Shown here piece after piece: positions 25,524 through 33,309 of a DNA stretch of 43,044 bases. The stretch comes from a virus, in the IMG/VR virus record IMGVR_UViG_3300009008_000083, positions 1 to 43,044 of that record, one strand, 5' to 3'. Positions within the stretch are counted from its first letter, which is position 1. The number at the start of each line of letters is the position of its first letter. A model generated the notes under the pieces. That model was given only the letters and a program-made list of their open reading frames with translations. It was not told the origin of the DNA and searched no databases. A program made the position numbers and the translations under genes.

Positions 25524-26780
25524 CTAGACCTTTCTTGTCGCTGTCCAACTCACACTCATGGTCTGCGCCTGTGCGAAGTTGATGGTGAATCCCGTCGCCA
25601 ACTTGTCTGTGATCCAAGGTGTGGCACCGCCCGCAATCTGCGAGGGCACTTCCAGACTCACCTGATATGAGTTGTTCAGGTGTGAAACCCCGAACGTAAC
25701 ATCTGCGGTTGCTGCGGCGGCAAATGCCTCGGTCCCGGAATCCCGTTCCATCATCACGGTGGACCCCGCATCCCCGGCCAGTGTACCGTAGGTTGTACCC
25801 TTCATCGTCAAGGCACAGGTTGAAAGGGTGACGTTCCCTAGTTGGCTGTTACGGACAACAACGGGCTGGTCCCCAGTGAAAGTTGCATTCGGGGCCGACC
25901 CGGTACAACCGTTCATCGTGAATGTTCCGCCCTCACCCGTGAAGGTTACGGCCAGAGGTGGGACCAACGTGGACTGGTAGCCCAGACCGAAACAGTTATC
26001 CAAGAACACGCCCTGAACGGTCTCTGACGGAAGTGTCCCAGTGTTGTCGATATCCACCTGCAACGCCGGGATTTGACGCACACCCTCCAACCACACTCCG
26101 GCGCAATTATCAAACAGGCACAGGGACAACTCCCCTGAGTCCCGCATGTCGCCGCCTTGCATATAGAGGAAGTTCACGGTGTCAGCCCAGATAGGACGGT
26201 TACCCGATGCAGCATTCGCAACCAACTGGCAGTTGTGCAGATACAAGCCGTCGGACAGAACCTCGGAAGCAGCGGCCCCCGTGACACGGACACATGCGTA
26301 CCCATTATGGACGTTGGAGATGTAGAGGTCACGGAACTCGATCCGTTGTGGCACTGTCCCCAGTGCCGCCTGAATCACAACTGTATGGTAAGCACCATCC
26401 CCGTTGGGAGTCGCTTCGGCCAAGGATTGAATGACCGCACCCCACCCCTGAATGATGACGCCGTCTCGGGCAATGTTCAGGGTCTCACGGTACACACCCG
26501 GCCCAACCAACACGATGTAGGGGTTGGTCGCACTGGAGGTCGCAGGGATCACATCCAACGCCTCCTGAATAGTGTTGTACTCCGCTCCCGCCCCGGAAGC
26601 CCCTACCGTGATGACATTGGCAATGGATTGAATCCCTGCCAACTGTGACAGGGTAATCCCGGACGTATTGGAAGGGTCAACGAACTCCAAAGAGCCATCG
26701 GTGGCTTTCCGAATCAGACGAGTACCAACCGAACCCGGCTCAAACTGGATCTGGTCAATGAGATATGGGTTCTGAGCCAT
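25524..26780 (-). CDS. Right-handed beta-helix appendage protein (tail spike/fibre-like)
   Basis: This protein of 418 residues starts at ATG 26780 behind GAGGTGATTG. The segment AGAEYNTIQEALDVIP, then NPYIVLVGPGVYRETLNI (about 63-100) is the classic opening of pectin-lyase-like beta helices. It continues with short beta coils (VIIQGWGAVIQS, IEFRDLYISNVHNG, ADTVNFLYMQGG). The C-terminal 90 residues are a separate beta domain. Such folds serve as receptor-binding or glycan-degrading parts of tail spikes, but no catalytic residues can be assigned. It sits with another beta-rich protein at the start of the virion block, away from any tail genes, so a head-attached fibre is also possible. Confidence 0.75.
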   Translation of the reverse strand: MAQNPYLIDQIQFEPGSVGTRLIRKATDGSLEFVDPSNTSGITLSQLAGIQSIANVITVGASGAGAEYNTIQEALDVIPATSSATNPYIVLVGPGVYRETLNIARDGVIIQGWGAVIQSLAEATPNGDGAYHTVVIQAALGTVPQRIEFRDLYISNVHNGYACVRVTGAAASEVLSDGLYLHNCQLVANAASGNRPIWADTVNFLYMQGGDMRDSGELSLCLFDNCAGVWLEGVRQIPALQVDIDNTGTLPSETVQGVFLDNCFGLGYQSTLVPPLAVTFTGEGGTFTMNGCTGSAPNATFTGDQPVVVRNSQLGNVTLSTCALTMKGTTYGTLAGDAGSTVMMERDSGTEAFAAAATADVTFGVSHLNNSYQVSLEVPSQIAGGATPWITDKLATGFTINFAQAQTMSVSWTATRKV

Positions 26781-26788
26781 CAATCACC

Positions 26789-27472
26789 TCACGCAAACAC
26801 GTCGTATCCCACAACGGCAGTTTCACCCTCACCCAACGTGTAGCCCAGCGTCAGAGTGAAACTGGCACGGGTCCGTTCAGAAACCCGTACAGGGAAAAAG
26901 CCATCGGGAGACAAAATGACGTGGTATGCAGACGTAGACATTGCCGAGGGGAACTCAACCTCTTTCGTCCCTGCATCCGCTTGTTCAAAGGTCACGGTGC
27001 CGTGGAAAGGACTCGTTCCCTGAGCCGCCACCAGCACAACATATCCAACTGTGACAGGTTCCTCCGCAGTTCCATATGTGGAGGATGCCTCCGCAATGAA
27101 ACTGGTGACCGTCTTGTTGGTAGTCCGCAAGGGAGTCCCATCGGGAGTCGTGTAGACTACCCGGTAGTTGGTGTTGTTGAGAACATCCGCAGCAATCGTC
27201 GCCGTCTTAGTCACATCCCCGGCAAACACAAGGTTCCCGGAATCCACCTGAGTCTCGGCCAGCAACTGGGTTACCAACGTCTTTGCGTCGTTCATGTCCC
27301 CGATAACAACGTCGGGCAAGCTGGTCACGGAATCCGTAATCAAACCGTAGGGGGTCCGCATGTTCCGAACGGACACGATGCTCTGGGCATCGACAACAAC
27401 ATCGTACAGGTAGGTCTCGCCCCCAGACGATGTTGAGAAGGTGAACACAACTTGCTGTCGGGTACTTGCCAT
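26789..27472 (-). CDS. Beta-rich appendage protein with two similar domains
   Basis: This protein of 227 residues starts at ATG 27472, overlapping the upstream stop (TAATG). Its C-terminal two-thirds hold two related units of about 70 residues: NYRVVYTTPDGTPLRTTNKTVTSF...VGYVVLVA and AYHVILSPDGFFPVRVSERTRASF...VGYDVFA. The shared PDG, SF and VGY positions suggest a duplicated beta-sandwich like those in phage fibre tips. It is paired with the beta-helix protein downstream and probably forms part of the same appendage. Confidence 0.6.
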   Translation of the reverse strand: MASTRQQVVFTFSTSSGGETYLYDVVVDAQSIVSVRNMRTPYGLITDSVTSLPDVVIGDMNDAKTLVTQLLAETQVDSGNLVFAGDVTKTATIAADVLNNTNYRVVYTTPDGTPLRTTNKTVTSFIAEASSTYGTAEEPVTVGYVVLVAAQGTSPFHGTVTFEQADAGTKEVEFPSAMSTSAYHVILSPDGFFPVRVSERTRASFTLTLGYTLGEGETAVVGYDVFA

Positions 27473-27756
27473 TACCACACCCCGGTCGTATCGAAACCTT
27501 TGTCCTCAAACCACTTGCCGAGTTTGAGCATCCCCCGCCGGTCATGCGACCATACCTCAACGTATTCGCCGCCTTCTGATGGGTCCACACCCAAATCAGC
27601 AATTCGATCCACCCCCGCTATGACGGTCTTGCCGTCACGGAAGGACCGAAGCAGGTTAGGCAGATTCTGGTAGCCCCTCGATCCGTAAAACACCTTGACC
27701 CGATATTCGGCCTTCGCCATCTTGCGAATCCAACGGCGGGCCACCGCACGGACCAT
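27472..27756 (-). CDS. Small unknown protein with RVAxRW-type N-terminus
   Basis: This 94-residue protein is placed at ATG 27756 (MVRAVARRWIRKMA) behind GCAGGTAG; a GTG at 27795 preceded by GGCGGGG would add 13 residues and cannot be excluded. The N-terminal AVARRWIRKMAKAEYRVKVFYG is the recurrent amphipathic motif. The rest (GSRGYQNLPNLLRSF..., GGEYVEVWSHDRRGMLKLGKWFEDKGF) is a compact alpha/beta domain of unknown function. It is the first gene of the appendage block and its stop overlaps the next start. Confidence 0.55.
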   Translation of the reverse strand: MVRAVARRWIRKMAKAEYRVKVFYGSRGYQNLPNLLRSFRDGKTVIAGVDRIADLGVDPSEGGEYVEVWSHDRRGMLKLGKWFEDKGFDTTGVW

Positions 27757-27852
27757 AACTACCTGCGTGTCTCTGCTGTTTTCTCTATCCGGCACAGTCT
27801 ACCCCGCCTGATATTCTACTTACCTTCCATCATAGGCGGAATAACGGCGGGA

Positions 27853-28458
27853 CTAGTGGACACAACGTAGGGTTCCCTCTTCACCGGAGGGCCGCTGTAC
27901 TTCCCGCAAGATGTTGAGATTGGCCGAGATGTAATCAAAGAGGGCGACGTAGCGAGCAAAGCGAGCGTTACTTCTCATCCGGGACAAGGAACGCAAAAAC
28001 CGGTGTCTCACCAGCCCCTGACTCACACTCAATCGTTTCGCTACCTCAGACTGGCAGGTGGTTTCCCACATCAACACCATAATCTGAACATCCAGAGGAT
28101 CGGCCAGATACCCCGCCATATCCTGTACCATCTGATCCTTCTCAACCCGTGGGAGGTTGAGAAGGAATCGTATGCGATCTGCGGCTCGGGCCAATCGGTA
28201 ACACACGGTTGGCTGACTAACACCAAAGATAGCTGCGATGTCTGTTTGTTTGAGGTGCTTGAAATAGTACAGGTCCACGAAATCTGCTTCCCGTGATGGA
28301 AGCATCTCCATTACCGCTTTGACATGAGCTATCTGATCCTGATCGTCCTCGGTGGGATCAGTCAGGATTGAATCCATGTAGGCAAGGCTGTCTTGGGATG
28401 CAAACCGGGACTCAATTTCCGTGGGGTCTAATACGCAGTGCCCGGACCAAGATGGCAT
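27853..28458 (-). CDS. Sigma-factor-like transcription regulator with two helix-turn-helix domains
   Basis: This protein of 201 residues starts at ATG 28458 behind a perfect AAAGGAGGAG. The segment EMLPSREADFVDLYYFKHLKQ then TDIAAIFGVSQPTVCYRLARA (about 51-92) matches sigma70 region 4: 'LP..e..v..l.y....s..eIA..lgvS...V..rl.RA'. A second HTH (SEVAKRLSVSQGLVRHRFLRSL, about 136-158) repeats the pattern. Region 2, which binds the -10 box, is missing, so it is not a full sigma factor. It may be a region-4-only sigma-like factor or an activator that recruits host polymerase to late promoters. It lies just downstream of the NusG-like gene and at the head of the virion genes, with its own candidate promoter. 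Confidence 0.75.
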   Translation of the reverse strand: MPSWSGHCVLDPTEIESRFASQDSLAYMDSILTDPTEDDQDQIAHVKAVMEMLPSREADFVDLYYFKHLKQTDIAAIFGVSQPTVCYRLARAADRIRFLLNLPRVEKDQMVQDMAGYLADPLDVQIMVLMWETTCQSEVAKRLSVSQGLVRHRFLRSLSRMRSNARFARYVALFDYISANLNILREVQRPSGEEGTLRCVH

Positions 28459-28528
28459 TTGACTCCTCCTTTCCAACAGCACAAAAAGACGAGGAGAAAC
28501 GCAGCACAAGGAGGGCAACTGTGTGATA

Positions 28529-28557
28529 ATACTACTTCGTTTCCGACGGTCCGTCAA
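28529..28557 (-). promoter_or_regulatory. Candidate sigma70-like promoter for the sigma-like gene and the virion operon
   Basis: On the minus strand TTGACG (28557-28552) and TAGTAT (28534-28529) are 17 bp apart, giving a start near 28522 and a leader of about 64 nt before ATG 28458. The -35 box matches 5 of 6 positions and the -10 box 4 of 6. It straddles the end of the NusG-like gene and the 73-bp gap. It would let the regulator and genes downstream be expressed apart from the replication genes. Confidence 0.5.
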
Positions 28558-29086
28558 GAACTCCCAACTCAAGGAAGACCAATGGGATGGTCGCAATAGC
28601 CTCAAGGGATCGTAATGTCACCTCGACAAAAGCATCTTCCTCAGCCACGCCACGAATGATCCCTTCCAAATTCCGGTATGTTCCTTCCGTGATCCTGACC
28701 CTATCCCCCTTAACCAATTCGGAACTGGTAATCTGACGAAGTTCTCTGCGGAGCTTGTGAATCTTGCGGTCGGAAACCGTAACCAACGTCCTCACGGGAC
28801 TGGTATGAGAGGAAAGCACTTGATTTATGTAGGGCTTCTTCTCTAGTTCGTAGTACAAGGTGTCCGGCAATCCCGTTGCGATAAAAGCATATCCCTCCAT
28901 CAATAGGATCGTGACGTTGCGGTTTCCTTTGCGGTAGGTGGAAGCGGGTATGAAAATCGGAAAATCGTGAGGGAGTTCCATCTCTTTACGGATGGTGTCG
29001 CCGAGGCTGCCGTCCTGAACTTTCTCCTCACCCAGCCTCGATAATTCGAGTGTTACCCACGTTCGGTCATCTCGATGATCCTTCAT
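28532..29086 (-). CDS. NusG/RfaH-like transcription elongation factor
   Basis: This protein of 184 residues has the two-part NusG layout. The N-terminal domain begins RTWVTLEL and shows the polymerase-binding pattern FPIFIPASTYRK...LLMEGYAFIA (about 42-70), equivalent to 'vFvP...r........PGYvFv'. The C-terminal KOW domain reads VKGDRVRITEGTYRNLEGIIRG (about 125-146), followed by two more strands. The start at ATG 29086 gives a normal N-terminus but has only an AGCGAGG close by, and it overlaps the clamp-loader stop by 20 bp. NusG paralogues such as RfaH act as antiterminators on chosen operons. Here it probably helps polymerase read the long virion operon. Confidence 0.8.
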   Translation of the reverse strand: MKDHRDDRTWVTLELSRLGEEKVQDGSLGDTIRKEMELPHDFPIFIPASTYRKGNRNVTILLMEGYAFIATGLPDTLYYELEKKPYINQVLSSHTSPVRTLVTVSDRKIHKLRRELRQITSSELVKGDRVRITEGTYRNLEGIIRGVAEEDAFVEVTLRSLEAIATIPLVFLELGVLDGPSETK

Positions 29087-30428
29087 GCCTCGCTCTGGCA
29101 TCAACAATGGCTTGCCGCAAGATGTTTGCGAACATGCCGTTCGTTTCCGGGGCCGGGGTCGCCCGCTTGATGGTTTTGAGGTCATCGACATTTTTGGACC
29201 CCCTCAAAACCAAAGGTTCACCCGTACTCGTAGTCATTTTACCACCTTGGGACGGGTTATGACCACTTTTCGGAGCAGGAGGTGGAGACACCCCCGTTTT
29301 CTGGGGTGGAGGGTTTACGGGCACCTCCTGTTGGACCGTCGAGACATGGGCGACAGGGACACCCCCTTTTCCATGGTGAAGGATGCCCACGTCACACAGG
29401 AGCATAGCGTTGTTAGGTTTGCGAGGGCGGGATGCAAACTGGTGGGCAATCCGCAACAACCCCTCACCGTGCTGGTGTCCTATCGCCCGTATCCGGTCGG
29501 CGTCAATGTGAGCCGGGGGGTTCAGGACACCCAGATGAATCTGATAGGCGAGGATGGCGAGTTGAGTCAAACGTTCGTAACACACCACCGGGGAGGTCTT
29601 CAGCAACACGGTCTTGACCGCCGCTATCGCCTTTGCCTGATCCTGCCCGATGCCCTCCAACACATCCAGATACGCTTGAGTCAGATCCAGATGGAGGTAT
29701 GAGACCACGTTCTCTTTGTTGATCGACCCCAACATCGAGATCCCCTCGATGGCCTTGAGGCTGTCCCGGATGTGGCACTCGGTCATTTCCGCCAGAGTGA
29801 CAAGCATCTCCTTCTCGTACTCAATGCCCTCCTTGTCACAGATGAAGGACATGCGGTCGGCGATCTCTTCCGGGGTCACGGGGTGGATGATGAATGCGGG
29901 CGCACACCTTGAGAAGATGGTCGCCCGCATTTTTTCGGGTTCCGTAGTGCAGAAAATGCAAACGAGTTTCTTGTCTTCCGTTCCCTGCTGGTGTTCCTCC
30001 AGCGGCTTCAACATCGCATCCAAAGCCGATGCCGAAAGCTGATGGGCCTCGTCAAACAGGTAAATCCGTTGCCGCCCTGTAAAGGAATCGTACTGGATTT
30101 CCTCGGTGATCTTCTGGATTTCAGCCTTGCCTGAATTCGTCGCCGCATCGACCTCGGTGAAATCCATCGAGGAACCCAACTCCAGAATCGACAGGCAAGA
30201 GGAACACTTATCACAGGGATCGCCCTCATCGGACGGCTGCTCACAAAGCAGGGATCGGGCAAGAATACGCCCTACGGTCGTCTTTCCTGACCCGTAGGGA
30301 CCGGCGATAAGGTAGGACTGGTGCCTACCCCTACCTGTAGCCACGAAACGCCGTAGAATCGTAATTGTGGCGTCCTGACCTAGGACATCTTCAAAACGTA
30401 GAGGCCGGTATTTGATATCGAGGCTCAT
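29067..30428 (-). CDS. dnaX: DnaX-like clamp loader (DNA polymerase III gamma/tau family)
   Basis: This 453-residue AAA+ protein opens and loads the sliding clamp using ATP. It begins KYRPLRFEDVLGQDA as in DnaX, then has Walker A GPYGSGKT (43-50), a four-cysteine zinc module (C62, C72, C75, C78), Walker B with DEAH (126-129) and the arginine-finger SRC motif (173-175). The collar region follows to about 320. The last 130 residues are Pro/Lys-rich and unstructured and look like a short tau-like tail. GGGAGTGCG precedes the ATG. A phage-coded DnaX fits with the DnaN-like clamp at 33310-34461. The other loader subunits (delta, delta') are not in the window, so it may work alone or borrow host subunits. 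Confidence 0.9.
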   Translation of the reverse strand: MSLDIKYRPLRFEDVLGQDATITILRRFVATGRGRHQSYLIAGPYGSGKTTVGRILARSLLCEQPSDEGDPCDKCSSCLSILELGSSMDFTEVDAATNSGKAEIQKITEEIQYDSFTGRQRIYLFDEAHQLSASALDAMLKPLEEHQQGTEDKKLVCIFCTTEPEKMRATIFSRCAPAFIIHPVTPEEIADRMSFICDKEGIEYEKEMLVTLAEMTECHIRDSLKAIEGISMLGSINKENVVSYLHLDLTQAYLDVLEGIGQDQAKAIAAVKTVLLKTSPVVCYERLTQLAILAYQIHLGVLNPPAHIDADRIRAIGHQHGEGLLRIAHQFASRPRKPNNAMLLCDVGILHHGKGGVPVAHVSTVQQEVPVNPPPQKTGVSPPPAPKSGHNPSQGGKMTTSTGEPLVLRGSKNVDDLKTIKRATPAPETNGMFANILRQAIVDARARHEGSSR

Positions 30429-30488
30429 CGCACTCCCGCAGTTACAACGTCACACTTACTACCCGCTTTGGCGCAGTGGACTACCGGG

Positions 30489-30953
30489 TTACACGACGGG
30501 ACTCTGATCCCCGAACAGTTCCTCAATCAGGTTCGGCGTCGGCGGGGCACCGCTGGTCCGCCACATCCCGTGCCGCTCGATCTCGCCCTTGTAGAAGGAC
30601 ACGTCAGCGGGTGCAACGTAGCACTTGATGGCTCCGGTCTGCTCGTTCTCATCGACCCGGCAAGCACACAGGTGGTGATCCAACAATGCCTGTTGCTGCT
30701 TCACGTTCATCTCGGCCCATGCATCCGCCGCCAGCGTGATAACGAACTTCCACTTGGTGTCGGTGAGGATGCCCAGAAGGGGTGCGGCCTTCGACGTCTT
30801 GCCGATGATATCGACCTCACCTACCGAAGAGGACTTCTCCTTGAACACAACAGCAATCTCGTCATCAACCAGTGCCAGATGGGGGTGGTGGTTTGCAATC
30901 AGGTCTTTCATCATCGTGAGGACGTCGTCCCCAGCTTTCCACATTTCAGACAT
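30489..30953 (-). CDS. Putative phage metallopeptidase family protein with a degenerate active site
   Basis: This protein of 154 residues starts at ATG 30953 behind GGAGG. Its layout matches the phage metallopeptidase-like family: LIANHHPHLALVDDEIAVVF near the N-terminus, then WKFVITLAADAWAEMN and QQQALLDHHLCACRVDEN, ending YKGEIERHGMW. Family members usually have an HExxH-type DHELCH; here the site reads DHHLCAC, so the catalytic Glu and second His are replaced. The codons are unambiguous. It may be a non-catalytic binding protein, or bind metal through Cys and His. It lies between primase and clamp loader. Confidence 0.6.
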   Translation of the reverse strand: MSEMWKAGDDVLTMMKDLIANHHPHLALVDDEIAVVFKEKSSSVGEVDIIGKTSKAAPLLGILTDTKWKFVITLAADAWAEMNVKQQQALLDHHLCACRVDENEQTGAIKCYVAPADVSFYKGEIERHGMWRTSGAPPTPNLIEELFGDQSPVV

Positions 30954-31659
30954 TCGAACCTCCAAAGGTTTCACGGACGGCATGAGCACCGCCTCTATCC
31001 CATATCTCTCCGGGGTCTTTCCCCCCTGAGAACTCGACTACCCAACATTTCAACCCTACCCGCTCCAGCAACTCACGGGCACCCATTCTTCTTTTGCCAT
31101 TCTCATCTACCCATCCCAACATAGCTTTCCGCCCTGTTTCATCTTGGTCATAGACCAGATAAACCCCCTCTCGGCAGAAGCGGCGCAGGAACTCAACGTG
31201 GGAGCGGGACAAATGTGCCCGCACGGACGCCAAAACAACGTCGCCTTTCGGAATGGCCCACTCCAAGGCACACAGATCGAAAAGCCCCTCAACTATCCAA
31301 ACACTCGCTCCAGACCATAGTGCTGGCATCGCCCGCCGGGTACCAATCCAAAAAGGATTCCAGTTCGATGCCGGAAGGCGATAATCCTGAATGTACTTTG
31401 CTCGGATAGACCGAAACTCCGCCCCTATGATGATCCCTCTGGGTGATCGGACGGGACAGACAAGGGTGCCTGACAACTTTTGCCCCCGGTCCCCATAGCG
31501 GGAACAGAATATCTGGTCTGGAATTGGTTCCGGGGTGGGCTGCCATGTGACGAAGCCCTCACTTTGGATGGTTTCATCCCTTGCCCCCCGGCTGTAGAGA
31601 TAATCTTCGGTCTCTTCCGTAAGTTCACACCGGGCGAGGGATTCGGCCAACCAATTCAT
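30946..31659 (-). CDS. TOPRIM-domain primase (DnaG-like catalytic core, no zinc-binding domain)
   Basis: This protein of 237 residues starts at ATG 31659, overlapping the upstream stop (TAATG) behind GAGGGAG. Residues about 60-90 (SGTLVCPVRSPRGIIIGAEF) match the N-terminal part of the DnaG core. The TOPRIM fold follows with its Glu in WIVEGLFD (121-128), the paired acids in YDQDETGRKA (170-179) and the late GKDPGEIW (213-220). It would make RNA primers for DNA synthesis. The zinc-binding CHC2 domain and the helicase-binding domain of DnaG are absent, so template recognition must come from another protein, perhaps the cysteine-rich one at 32228-32680. It could also be a TOPRIM enzyme of another kind, but the flanking core motif favours primase. 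Confidence 0.85.
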   Translation of the reverse strand: MNWLAESLARCELTEETEDYLYSRGARDETIQSEGFVTWQPTPEPIPDQIFCSRYGDRGQKLSGTLVCPVRSPRGIIIGAEFRSIRAKYIQDYRLPASNWNPFWIGTRRAMPALWSGASVWIVEGLFDLCALEWAIPKGDVVLASVRAHLSRSHVEFLRRFCREGVYLVYDQDETGRKAMLGWVDENGKRRMGARELLERVGLKCWVVEFSGGKDPGEIWDRGGAHAVRETFGGSNV

Positions 31660-32231
31660 TACTCCCTCGTCAGTATCCCCAGACTCCTGCTGGCGTTGTG
31701 AACGGATAGGACAACCTTGTCGCCGCCCATGTGACCCAACAACCCTACGAACTCCCGAATGCGAGGGACGACTACCGCCCATCCGTCTTCAACCCACGAC
31801 GTGGGGCGTGTGGGAATCCCAGCTTGCTTCGCTCGCAACCACTCGGGGATGTGATACTCGCCATCCTCGACCTGAAATTGGGGCACCAGAAGTTCAAGCT
31901 CACCCATTTCGTAGTAGTCAACGTGCTCGATAGCGGCCTTGAGACCCTCCTCAGAGTAGGGGTGTACGTTACCCCACCGCATCTCCCGGCCCTTCTGGGA
32001 TACCTCCCGCAGCACATCCATGAACAGGTCACCCGGTGACCCACAACTACGGACAGCGGCCTTGATGATATTTCCGGGGTGGGGTTCCTCAATCCAGAGG
32101 AGTGATCGGGTCGAGGACACAAGGTACGGTGCGGTCTCGGCACTCACATCGAACTCCATGATGAGAGGTGCAGTATTCTGCTTGGCTAACGCCTTCGGGC
32201 GGTATCGGATAACTTGTAGCAGATTGCTCAT
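31659..32231 (-). CDS. Unknown protein in the replication operon
   Basis: This 190-residue protein is translationally coupled on both sides: ATG overlaps the upstream stop (ATGA) and its TAA overlaps the primase start. A GGAGGACG site lies before the ATG. Visible features are an N-terminal basic stretch and a mixed alpha/beta body with many aromatics (VDYYEMGELELLVPQF, IPEWLRAKQAG). No cysteine cluster or known motif is seen. Tight coupling to primase suggests a partner in replication, for example a helicase loader or primase accessory; this is only inference from position. Confidence 0.55.
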   Translation of the reverse strand: MSNLLQVIRYRPKALAKQNTAPLIMEFDVSAETAPYLVSSTRSLLWIEEPHPGNIIKAAVRSCGSPGDLFMDVLREVSQKGREMRWGNVHPYSEEGLKAAIEHVDYYEMGELELLVPQFQVEDGEYHIPEWLRAKQAGIPTRPTSWVEDGWAVVVPRIREFVGLLGHMGGDKVVLSVHNASRSLGILTRE

Positions 32232-32680
32232 TCGTCCTCCGCACCGTCACAGGAACCGCTGGTCACCTCGGCGATATCCTCCTCCAGATTGGTTCCTCCC
32301 ATCACCCACAGCAATGCGGCAATGTCCGGGTACTCTGCGGCAATCACGCCCCGGTCGGACTGCATTAACTCGTGGAACTCATCCTTGACGGCATCCTTAG
32401 ATTTGCAAGGTTCCCACCACGGACAATCCTCACGGGCATACCGCAAACACGCCCGGTCTCTCTCGTCACAAAGGACAAGCCGGGGGCGAACTTCGGGGGC
32501 TTCTCTGAAATGACACAAGCAGACGGACACGGAATCGGACAGTTCAACGGGTTCATTGAACAGGCAGGTAGAGGGTTTCCTCTTGTACAACGCCTTCAGA
32601 CGTTTCTTGAGGTGGCGGAACATCACCTGCTTGAGTTTCTGCCGTACTTGCCCTGTATTGATCCCTGACTCGTCTGTCAT
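32228..32680 (-). CDS. Cysteine-rich small protein, possible zinc- or Fe-S-binding replication accessory
   Basis: This 150-residue protein has a basic, helical N-terminus (VRQKLKQVMFRHLKKRLKALYKRK) and eight cysteines between about residues 38 and 92, including VCLCHF and DCPWWEPC. Such a set can bind one or two zinc ions or an Fe-S cluster. The C-terminus is acidic. Both ends overlap neighbours by 4 bp. It lies two genes before a primase that lacks its own zinc domain, so it could supply template binding; this is a guess. Confidence 0.55.
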   Translation of the reverse strand: MTDESGINTGQVRQKLKQVMFRHLKKRLKALYKRKPSTCLFNEPVELSDSVSVCLCHFREAPEVRPRLVLCDERDRACLRYAREDCPWWEPCKSKDAVKDEFHELMQSDRGVIAAEYPDIAALLWVMGGTNLEEDIAEVTSGSCDGAEDE

Positions 32681-33309
32681 CTGGCACTCTCCAACTTTAC
32701 GCTACCCCGGCGGGGCACCAGTCGGTAAGCGTTATCGGCAGCCTCTACCAGTGCCTGATTGTGGGTCACCAACAGGACATCCATCCCAACACGCTGACAC
32801 AAGGTGGACAAAAACCGCCCCATGTTGACTACGTAGTTATGATCAAAGGCGGGAAGGGACTCATCCAGCATCAACAACGGACGCAGACCCCGCCGCATCA
32901 TGATAATGATCCGCAGCAGGACGGATTCCACCGTTGACACGGCACCCCCGAAAGCGTCTCCCCCCGTCCCCTCTACCTCATGGCCATCAACGTGCTTCTC
33001 GACGGTGATCAGTTCAACCGCAACCTTGCCCCGTTGAATATCGACATTGGATCGTACTCGCAAATCCTGATCATCGAACACGGCCCGCAAACCCTCGGTC
33101 TGCAAAGACTCGACGGCCTGAACACCGGACGTGACCTCTTTGTCGATTAGCTGCTGAAGAAGGGCCAACACCTGATCAAGCAGGATGGACTCTGCCTCCA
33201 AGGTAACAATCTCGGTCTGGACCTCATCGAGGTTCTTGGATACGGAATCTCTCCGCCCAATGGCTTGGTCCAACCGTGACCGTAGGTGTGTTACCGAGGG
33301 GATCGTCAT
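32677..33309 (-). CDS. C-terminal half of a Rad50/SbcC-type ATPase, encoded as a separate gene
   Basis: This 210-residue protein contains only the C-terminal half of an ABC/SMC-type ATPase. Residues about 8-75 form a coiled coil. An ABC-signature-like GGAVSTVES (121-129) is followed by Walker B LLMLDES (145-151) and the switch histidine VTHN (181-184). There is no Walker A and no zinc hook. Rad50 family proteins need both halves to hydrolyse ATP; the matching N-terminal half is encoded at 40421-41512. The ATG follows directly on the clamp stop with only a weak ribosome site, so translation is likely coupled to the clamp. It might partner the other half or another P-loop protein. Confidence 0.75.
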   Translation of the reverse strand: MTIPSVTHLRSRLDQAIGRRDSVSKNLDEVQTEIVTLEAESILLDQVLALLQQLIDKEVTSGVQAVESLQTEGLRAVFDDQDLRVRSNVDIQRGKVAVELITVEKHVDGHEVEGTGGDAFGGAVSTVESVLLRIIIMMRRGLRPLLMLDESLPAFDHNYVVNMGRFLSTLCQRVGMDVLLVTHNQALVEAADNAYRLVPRRGSVKLESAR

